A stretch of DNA of 11,215 nucleotides from NCBI GenBank assembly GCA_020635535.1, contig JACJZP010000030.1:1-11215 (forward strand). The letters are read 5' to 3'. Positions 6,489-11,215 of the stretch are shown piece by piece. Both the position numbers and the translations under genes were made by a program. The stretch comes from Flavobacteriales bacterium. GTDB taxonomy: Bacteria > Bacteroidota > Bacteroidia > UBA10329. Below the pieces are notes generated by a model that had not been told where the DNA came from, ran no database searches, and worked only from the letters and a program-made list of their open reading frames with translations. Position 1 is the first letter of the stretch; each line of letters begins with the position of its first letter.

Positions 6489-8618
6489 ATGCAGTTGAGA
6501 TCATTGAAAATCAGCATAATGCTTACCGTTTTGGTAATGGCGCTTTTGCCATTGCAAACGCAGGCGGGTCTTATTGACAAAGCTTTCGAAGCCTTTGAAA
6601 TGAAGGATTATTTCAAGGCGAAAGAATTGTTTGAGAAGTTAGAGCGGAATGACAAGATCGGTGGAAACTATGGCCTTTGCTTGGTCTATGTCACCCAGAA
6701 AAGCCCTTTTTATCAACTTGATTCCGCTTTGGTCTACGCCAAGCGTGCGCAGAATTATTGGAGGCTGAGTTCAGAACGGGATCAAAAGAAAGTGGAAGAA
6801 TATGGCATCAACTCCAAATCTGTGGAAGGTTTGCGGATGATGGTCTATGTATATGCAACCGAAGAGGTGAAAGCCAAGCGGACCATACCTGCTTGCGAAT
6901 CGTTCATTAGCAGGTTTCCGTCTGCTCCGCAGAAGAAAGAGATCATAGACCTGAAAGCGACCATTGCTTACGAAAAGGCGCTGACCTCAGGTACTGCCGC
7001 AGCATTGAGCAAATTCATTGGAGAATTCTCGAATGCCCCAGAAGTTGTTGAGGCAAAGTCGAAGTATGAGAAATTGTTGTTTGAGGAAGAGACGAAAGAC
7101 GGTTCCGTTGAAAGCCTTAGACAGTTCATCCAAAAGCATCAGAAGTCTCCTTATGTGAGTGAAGCCAATGACCGCATTTTCGAAATAACCTTACAGAATG
7201 CCACGGTCAAGTCCTTGCACGAATTCATCAAGCAGAACCCGCAGAGCCCGTATAAAGATGACGCATGGCGCAAGCTTTTCCGATTGTTTACACCAGAGCT
7301 TACAGCAGAGTCTTTGGCGGAGTTCAGATTGGAGTATCCGAATTACCCGTTCATGGCAGAATTGGATGATGAACTGAACATCCTCACCATGCAACTTTAT
7401 CCTGCAGAGCAGGACGGAAAGTTCGGTTTTGTGAACCGGTCAGGGATTGTCAAGATTCCATTCGAATATGAGAATGCTGGAGACTTCTCAGAAGGTCTGG
7501 CAGCCGTTTTCAAGAACGGAAGATGGGGTTATATCGATAAGCGCGGAAAGACCGTCATTCAGTTTGAGAATGATGAGGCTGAGGCGTTCCGAAACGGTTT
7601 GGCAATTGTTGGGCGTGGCGACTACATGGGCATGTTGAACAAGGAGGGCAAGGTAAAAGTGCCAATCACCTTTGATGAGGTTTTTGATCTGGAGAACGGT
7701 CTGGCCTGTGTGGTTCAAGATGATATGTACGGCTTTGTGAATGGCGAGGGTGAAACGATAATACCAATGAAATTGGAAGAGGCGTGGGATTTTTCTGAAG
7801 GGCTGGCGGTCATTGGTCTTCGCGGTTTGAAAGGGTACATTGATACCAAAGGAGCAGTGGTTATCAAGTGTCAGTATGATGAAGCAGAACCATTTAAAGA
7901 TGGCTTGGCCCGAGTAACCCGTGACGATAAAATGGGATTGATCAATCCTGCGGGAGACTCCATTACACCGATTAAGTACGACCGCATCGGTGATTTCTCT
8001 GAAGGCTTGGCCTGTGTTCTGCTTGATGGCAAAGTGGGCTACATTGACCGTTACGGAAACGAGGTCATCGGTCTTGGTTTTGATGGCTCAGCGGAAGAAA
8101 TGACCCGATTTGCATTCACGGACGGATTGGCTGTTGCACGAAAAGGTAAAAAGTACGGTGTGATCGATAAGACCGGCAGTGAGGTGAAAACGTTTGATTT
8201 TGGGCTTGTGGATCAGATCAAGGAAGGCCGATTTGCTGCCAAGAAGAAAGGCAAGTTCGGCTTCTTCAATGCGAATGGGATTGATGTAATTCCTTTTGAA
8301 TTCGATGATACTCACGGTTTCTCTGAAGGAATGGCCGCAGTTAAGGTTGGAGACCTTTGGGGTTACATCAATGATGCGGGAGAAACCATCATCAAACCTG
8401 AGTTTTCTCGGGCTGATGATTTCAGCAATGGCGTTGCCGTTGTGCTTCGTTCAGATTTTTACTGCATCATCAACAAGAAAGGCGAAGTGGTGGCCGCTTG
8501 CGCCTTAGACGAGGTTGTTCCTTTGGAGAATGACTTGCTCCGATTGGAAAAGGAGGATAAAATGGCCTACTTCGATCTGCGCACCAAGAAGATCATGTGG
8601 CAGAGTAAGGGGTTTTGA
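6489..8618 (+). CDS. Secreted WG-repeat protein with N-terminal helical repeats
   Basis: A 709-residue protein. Residues 1-26 form a signal peptide (LKISIMLTVLVMALLPLQTQA, likely cut after QA). Residues 27 to about 300 are helical. A first TPR-like pair (AFEMKDYFKAKELFEKL) is followed by five repeats beginning with a Phe near 139, 176, 213, 246 and 279, each of the form FIxxxPxSPY...A. From residue 310 to the end run 11 WG repeats plus a partial twelfth, mostly exactly 34 residues long (GxxGYIDxxGxxVIxxxYDxAxxFSEGLAxVxxx). Repeat 7 is 40 residues long, and repeat 11 and the last are eroded. WG repeats form beta-rich domains, probably binding surfaces; the partner is unknown. Its stop codon lies at the left tip of an intergenic repeat. 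It is likely envelope-located and probably monocistronic, with an exact -7 box upstream. Confidence 0.88.
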   Translation: MQLRSLKISIMLTVLVMALLPLQTQAGLIDKAFEAFEMKDYFKAKELFEKLERNDKIGGNYGLCLVYVTQKSPFYQLDSALVYAKRAQNYWRLSSERDQKKVEEYGINSKSVEGLRMMVYVYATEEVKAKRTIPACESFISRFPSAPQKKEIIDLKATIAYEKALTSGTAAALSKFIGEFSNAPEVVEAKSKYEKLLFEEETKDGSVESLRQFIQKHQKSPYVSEANDRIFEITLQNATVKSLHEFIKQNPQSPYKDDAWRKLFRLFTPELTAESLAEFRLEYPNYPFMAELDDELNILTMQLYPAEQDGKFGFVNRSGIVKIPFEYENAGDFSEGLAAVFKNGRWGYIDKRGKTVIQFENDEAEAFRNGLAIVGRGDYMGMLNKEGKVKVPITFDEVFDLENGLACVVQDDMYGFVNGEGETIIPMKLEEAWDFSEGLAVIGLRGLKGYIDTKGAVVIKCQYDEAEPFKDGLARVTRDDKMGLINPAGDSITPIKYDRIGDFSEGLACVLLDGKVGYIDRYGNEVIGLGFDGSAEEMTRFAFTDGLAVARKGKKYGVIDKTGSEVKTFDFGLVDQIKEGRFAAKKKGKFGFFNANGIDVIPFEFDDTHGFSEGMAAVKVGDLWGYINDAGETIIKPEFSRADDFSNGVAVVLRSDFYCIINKKGEVVAACALDEVVPLENDLLRLEKEDKMAYFDLRTKKIMWQSKGF

Positions 8619-8699
8619 TCGACCTCCCCCAACCCCTCCTTGCCAGGAGGGGAGCACCGATTCTCTCCCTTGCATGTGTGACTACCACAGAGCGGGTCA
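8616..8699. repeat. Shortened copy of the paired-hairpin element between convergent genes
   Basis: GACCTCCCCCAACCCCTCCT (8621-8640) and the next 15 bases match the left part of the complete element at 4813-4847 almost base for base. The left hairpin has 8-bp arms CCCCTCCT/AGGAGGGG around TGCC (8633-8652). After a spacer of about eight bases, ATTCTCTCCCTTG (8660-8672) matches the start of the second hairpin, but its pairing half is lost. The right end GCGGGTCA (8692-8699) resembles the GGGGGTCA end of the complete copy. As there, the stop codons of both convergent genes (TGA at 8616; TCA at 8697-8699) sit at its ends. Confidence 0.7.
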
Positions 8700-8951
8700 A
8701 TGCTTGAACCGCACAAATAACCTCCCAAAATTCTTGCTGTCCTTATCAATGCGATGATACTTCGCTTTGATGTGTTTCTGTTCCAGAAAACGGATCACTT
8801 TCTTTTTCAGTTGGCCACTTCCTTTGCCCGGAATGATCTCAATGATGGGAATCCGCTTTTCCACGGCCTCTTCAATAATATCGTTCAAAGCCTTATCGAT
8901 CTTCCAGCCCTTGTTGTAAATGTCATGAAGGTCAAGTACCAGTTTAGCCAT
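8697..8951 (-). CDS. Stand-alone Smr (small MutS-related) domain protein
   Basis: An 84-residue protein that is one Smr domain and nothing else. The N-terminal LDLHD motif (6-10), two helices (KIDKALNDIIEEAVEKRI), then the IIEIIPGKGSGQLKKKVIRFL core (36-56) and a final strand GRLFVRF all appear in the expected order. Smr domains occur at the C-terminus of MutS2 or alone and several have endonuclease activity on DNA or RNA. Here the usual HGKG is PGKG, while the LDLH His is kept, so catalysis cannot be assumed. The ATG start lies five bases from the first word of a 7-bp-word hairpin. Its stop codon is the right tip of the paired-hairpin element. It is divergent from the alpha/beta hydrolase gene. 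Confidence 0.8.
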   Translation of the reverse strand: MAKLVLDLHDIYNKGWKIDKALNDIIEEAVEKRIPIIEIIPGKGSGQLKKKVIRFLEQKHIKAKYHRIDKDSKNFGRLFVRFKH

Positions 8952-8956
8952 GGGTA

Positions 8957-9027
8957 TAAGGCGTAAGGAGTAAGGACTACTGATTTGTGTAAGTTTGACT
9001 GCAATAATACTTACTCCTTTCGCCTTA
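8957..9027. repeat. Intergenic hairpin with arms of 7-bp tandem words (TAAGGNN type)
   Basis: The left arm is three exact consecutive 7-bp words: TAAGGCG, TAAGGAG and TAAGGAC (8957-8977). The right arm CTTACTCCTTTCGCCTTA (9010-9027) is the reverse complement of 8957-8974 at 17 of 18 positions. The 35-base loop holds an exact -7 box. It occupies the divergent gap between the Smr and alpha/beta hydrolase genes. Confidence 0.8.
8990..8997 (+). promoter_or_regulatory. Bacteroidota-type -7 promoter box of the alpha/beta hydrolase gene
   Basis: TAAGTTTG is an exact TAnnTTTG match inside the loop of the 7-bp-word hairpin. Transcription from it would begin near 9004, downstream of the first in-frame TTG (8995). 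This favours a start for the hydrolase further downstream, near 9040. Confidence 0.4.
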
Positions 9028-9039
9028 TCACTTAAGCCT

Positions 9040-9705
9040 TTGTCAAGACCACAGCTCTTCTTTATTTCCGGTCTGGGTGCAGACCATCGTGCTTTCGATA
9101 GAATTGAACTTGGAGGATACGACCAGAAGCACCTGCCGTGGCTTATTCCTGAGAAGAAGGAGTCATTTCACAACTACGTGAGGCGGATGGCCGAGCCGAT
9201 TCAAGCTGCAGAAAACCCTGTTGTTATCGGTCTTTCATTAGGAGGAATGATGGCTTCCGAGATGACCACTTTCATCCCACACATGCGAGCCATTTTGGTT
9301 TCGAGCATCAAAGCGCCAGAAGAACGTTCTGCTTTATTGAAGTTGGGCAGGGCGTTCCCTGCGCAGCGCTTGATAACAGGAAGGGCGCTGAAGAGGATGT
9401 CTTTCATTTGGAGTGCTGCAAAACGGAAGTATCCGAAAGAGGATATTGAGCACATGATGCAGATGTTTCATGATCAGGACGAACGGTTCTTAAAATGGGC
9501 CATTGTCAATGCTCCGCTTTGGCGGGGCAGGGGAGTTGCCGAGCGCATCTCGCATATTCATGGTACTGCTGATCAGATGTTCCCTGTTCATCGCATCAGC
9601 AATCATATTGAGTTGGAAGGTGGAACCCATCTGATGGTCTACACGCGCGGCAAAGAAGTGACCGAGTTGCTGAAGCAAGAACTAAATCGCTTGGAAAGTG
9701 TTTAG
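9040..9705 (+). CDS. Alpha/beta hydrolase
   Basis: A 221-residue protein from the proposed TTG start at 9040. FFISGLGADHRAFD (7-20) is the first core strand with the oxyanion-hole loop. VVIGLSLGG (61-69) is the nucleophile elbow with Ser66. HIHGTADQMFP (172-182) places acid Asp178, and EGGTHLMV (193-200) gives His197, completing the triad. The size and short lid suggest a small esterase- or carboxylesterase-like enzyme, but the substrate is unknown. The open frame can be extended to a TTG at 8995. Those 15 residues, however, would be encoded by the hairpin arm, and that TTG is inside a promoter-like box, so 9040 is preferred with moderate confidence. It may share a transcript with bcp, although a hairpin repeat separates them. 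Confidence 0.75.
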   Translation: MSRPQLFFISGLGADHRAFDRIELGGYDQKHLPWLIPEKKESFHNYVRRMAEPIQAAENPVVIGLSLGGMMASEMTTFIPHMRAILVSSIKAPEERSALLKLGRAFPAQRLITGRALKRMSFIWSAAKRKYPKEDIEHMMQMFHDQDERFLKWAIVNAPLWRGRGVAERISHIHGTADQMFPVHRISNHIELEGGTHLMVYTRGKEVTELLKQELNRLESV

Positions 9706-9715
9706 TTTGCCTATT

Positions 9716-9784
9716 GTCATTCCGAGTGGAACTTGCGGAATCTCCTTTCGTAACCGAGGAGTTTTCCATTTCAGTCGAAATGAC
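9716..9784. repeat. Inverted repeat GTCATTCCGA ... TCGAAATGAC
   Basis: Outer arms GTCATTCCGAGTG (9716-9728) and CAGTCGAAATGAC (9772-9784) pair at 11 of 13 positions. Inner CTCC/GGAG and GGAA/TTCC pairs extend the stem. From memory, this 'GTCATTCCGAG...CTCGAAATGAC' form is a common dispersed palindrome of Bacteroidota and some other phyla. It lies between the alpha/beta hydrolase and bcp, ending 15 bases before the bcp ATG, so it would be in, or just ahead of, the bcp leader. Confidence 0.65.
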
Positions 9785-9799
9785 GGACAGATTTTATTA

Positions 9800-10327
9800 A
9801 TGAAACGAGTAATCATTTCGTTGGTACTTATTGCGGGATTGACCTCCTGCCAAACCGAAGAAAAAACACAGATGGCAAAAGTGAACGTGGGCGATATGGC
9901 GCCTGATTTTGAACTGAAGGATAAGGATGGAAACTTGGTTAAGCTGAGTGATTTCCGAGGAGAAAAAAGTGTGGTAGTCTATTTCTATCCTAAGGATGAA
10001 ACTCCAGGTTGCACGGCTCAGGCTTGCTCGTTCCGCGACAGTTATGAGGACTTTAAAGAAGCTGGCGCGGAGGTTATTGGTATCAGCAGCGATGGTTCCA
10101 GTTCGCATTCCGGTTTTGCTGCAAACCACCGTTTACCGTTCATTCTGCTGAGCGATACCACGGGAAAAGTGCGCAAAGCCTATGGAGCATTCGACCTACT
10201 TGGATTGATTCCAGGCCGCGTCACTTTCGTTATTGACAGGCAAGGAAAGATCATTCATAAATTCGATTCTCAGCTGAGCCCGACCAAGCATATTCAAGAA
10301 TCGCTGGATGCGATAAAGAAGCAATAA
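9800..10327 (+). CDS. bcp: Thioredoxin-dependent peroxiredoxin BCP/PrxQ, lipoprotein form
   Basis: A 175-residue protein. Residues 1-17 are a lipoprotein signal peptide (MKRVIISLVLIAGLTSC), with lipobox LTSC and lipidated Cys17. The peroxiredoxin domain starts at about residue 28 (VNVGDMAPDFELKDKDG). KDETPGCTAQACSFRD carries peroxidatic Cys71 and, five residues on, Cys76 in the resolving position of BCP-type atypical 2-Cys enzymes. The active-site Arg is probably in GLIPGRVTFVIDRQG (Arg140). It reduces hydrogen peroxide and organic peroxides, here presumably in the periplasm anchored to a membrane (inference; most BCPs are cytosolic). Met25 (MAKVNVGD) resembles the usual start of cytosolic BCP and could be a second start. 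The ATG at 9800 was chosen because it gives a complete signal peptide. Confidence 0.85.
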   Translation: MKRVIISLVLIAGLTSCQTEEKTQMAKVNVGDMAPDFELKDKDGNLVKLSDFRGEKSVVVYFYPKDETPGCTAQACSFRDSYEDFKEAGAEVIGISSDGSSSHSGFAANHRLPFILLSDTTGKVRKAYGAFDLLGLIPGRVTFVIDRQGKIIHKFDSQLSPTKHIQESLDAIKKQ

Positions 10328-10331
10328 GCTT

Positions 10332-10398
10332 AAACTCCAAGCGCTAAAACTTCAAATTCGAAACCCTCTTTTTCGTATTTCGAGTTTCATGTTTAGGA
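10332..10398. repeat. Intergenic hairpin with arms of 7-bp tandem words (TTTCGNN type)
   Basis: The right arm reads as four consecutive 7-bp words: TTTCGTA, TTTCGAG, TTTCATG and TTTAGGA (10371-10398). The left arm is the inverted theme AAACTCC, AAGCGCTA, AAACTTC, AAATTCG and AAACCCT (10332-10367). CTAAAACTTCAAATTCGAAA pairs imperfectly with TTTCGAGTTTCATGTTTAG. It lies just after bcp and before the promoter of the OmpH-like gene. Confidence 0.55.
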
Positions 10399-10412
10399 TT
10401 TTCTTGAAAGGT

Positions 10413-10420
10413 TACCTTTG
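10413..10420 (+). promoter_or_regulatory. Bacteroidota-type -7 promoter box of the OmpH-like gene
   Basis: TACCTTTG is an exact TAnnTTTG match, 18 bases before the ATG at 10439. Transcription would start near 10427. Its TTG is in frame with the gene and would extend it by seven codons, but as part of the promoter it cannot be translated from this transcript. Confidence 0.5.
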
Positions 10421-10438
10421 GCGCCCAAACAAAGCGCT

Positions 10439-11140
10439 ATGAAGAATCTTTCGCTCGTACTTAACGGCATTTTGGCCATTGCTGTGGCCGTTCTTTACTA
10501 TTTCCAGTTTGCAGCCCCTAAACCAGAGGTGCGCAAGAACACGGTTGATGCTGCTGCGGTTGACAGCGTTTCCAGCAAGCTGAAGATCGCTTATGTGAAC
10601 ACCGATTCGCTTTGGGATGCTTACAAGTTGATCAATGATATTCAGACCGATCTGGAAGCAGAACGTGCCAAAGCCGAACGTAAGGTAGAGCAGCGCACCG
10701 CCCTTTTGGAAAAACAATTGGAGCAAATGGCAATTGAGCTTCAGAACAAAATGGCCGATTTTGAAAGTAAAGGAAGAACCATGAATGAGACGCTTCGTAA
10801 CATGAAGATGGAGGAGTTGCAGAGTCTTCAGGCCAATGCACAGACATTCTCTTTGGAGGCCGATCAGGAGGTTACTGAGCTACGCCAATCGTTGCAGAAC
10901 GATCTGCTGGAAAAAGAGTTGAAGGGAACAAAAAAAGTTCAGGACAACATCAAAGCGTTCTTGAAAGAATACAATCAGGATTACGATTTTACGTATGTAC
11001 TTGCTTACTCAAGTGAGGCAGGTGGAATTCTACTTGGCAACCCTGCGTTGGACATCACCAAAGATGTTGTGGCAGGTTTGAACGAGACCTATGATGCCGA
11101 GCAAGCTGCAAAAGCTGAAGCAGAGGGCACAAAGAAGTAA
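10439..11140 (+). CDS. OmpH/Skp-family periplasmic chaperone-like protein
   Basis: A 233-residue protein. Residues 5-25 form a single hydrophobic segment without a clear signal-peptidase site (LVLNGILAIAVAVLYYFQFAAPKPE), so it may stay membrane-anchored. KIAYVNTDSLWDAYKLINDI (49-68) is the family start, matching the IAYVNxxxl...y pattern of OmpH/Skp. A long Glu/Lys/Gln-rich coiled coil covers about residues 69-172. FTYVLAYSSEAGGILLGNPALDITKDVVAGLN (184-215) is the closing strand and helix, also typical. Skp-like proteins trimerise and hold unfolded outer-membrane proteins with coiled-coil tentacles. The C-terminal Ala/Glu/Lys tail is low-complexity. No bamA or lpxD lies next to it, unlike many skp loci. 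The UbiA-like gene follows after six bases, suggesting one transcript. Confidence 0.82.
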   Translation: MKNLSLVLNGILAIAVAVLYYFQFAAPKPEVRKNTVDAAAVDSVSSKLKIAYVNTDSLWDAYKLINDIQTDLEAERAKAERKVEQRTALLEKQLEQMAIELQNKMADFESKGRTMNETLRNMKMEELQSLQANAQTFSLEADQEVTELRQSLQNDLLEKELKGTKKVQDNIKAFLKEYNQDYDFTYVLAYSSEAGGILLGNPALDITKDVVAGLNETYDAEQAAKAEAEGTKK

Positions 11141-11146
11141 GATAGT

Positions 11147-11215
11147 TTGAAGGCTTACCTACAACTGGTCCGTTGGCCAAATCTGCTCATTATTGGGCTC
11201 ATTTTCCTGTTGGCC
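11147..11215 (+). CDS. Probable UbiA-family prenyltransferase (first 23 codons, 3' end outside window)
   Basis: From a TTG six bases after the OmpH-like stop, an open frame runs to the window edge: LKAYLQLVRWPNLLIIGLIF, then LLA. A start of the form YLxLVRWPNLLII leading straight into the first membrane helix is typical of UbiA-type prenyltransferases, including the geranylgeranylglycerol-phosphate geranylgeranyltransferase-like proteins of Bacteroidota. Only 23 residues are visible and the Asp-rich motifs are off the edge, so this is a pattern call. No ATG occurs in this stretch, so TTG is the only likely start. Confidence 0.5.
   Translation, partial: MKAYLQLVRWPNLLIIGLIFLLA

Overview
The window looks like chromosomal DNA from a Bacteroidota bacterium, probably a Flavobacteriales-type lineage of middling GC. 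Four kinds of evidence point there. Shine-Dalgarno sequences are nearly absent ahead of the genes. Candidate promoters match the Bacteroidota -7 consensus TAnnTTTG. The gene families are typical (CcmF-type heme lyase, DUF2520 protein, WG-repeat protein, OmpH/Skp-like protein). The intergenic regions carry many short inverted repeats of kinds common in that phylum. The lineage call is inference; no rRNA marker is present.

Layout from left to right: the 3' part of ccmF (+); a compact antitoxin-toxin pair (-) flanked by two copies of a 9-bp-word repeat; a DASS/SLC13 anion symporter (+); a Rossmann/DUF2520 protein (+); a convergent transglutaminase-like protein (-); a CoA-pyrophosphatase-type NUDIX hydrolase (+); a large secreted WG-repeat protein (+); a convergent stand-alone Smr-domain protein (-); an alpha/beta hydrolase (+); a lipoprotein form of peroxiredoxin BCP/PrxQ (+); an OmpH/Skp-like protein (+); and the first 23 codons of a probable UbiA-family prenyltransferase (+). 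Most genes look like single transcription units. No gap between genes exceeds about 210 bases, and most gaps hold an inverted repeat.

No gene cassette here is an obviously new system. The most unusual material is intergenic. First, a paired-hairpin element with TGACC...GGTCA-like ends fills the space between both convergent gene pairs (4812-4925 and 8616-8699). In each case the stop codons of the two flanking genes lie at its ends, and a derived copy sits at about 3830-4010. Second, four gaps hold hairpins whose arms are short tandem words of 7, 8 or 9 bp: 1697-1770, 5608-5690, 8957-9027 and 10332-10398. The words differ at each site but the architecture is the same. Two of these hairpins lie in the two divergent gaps of the window. 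A third type, GTCATTCCGA...TCGAAATGAC, lies at 9716-9784.

Three genes could be mis-started, because the TTG inside the TTTG of the candidate -7 box extends the open frame upstream. ATG or downstream TTG starts were preferred there.
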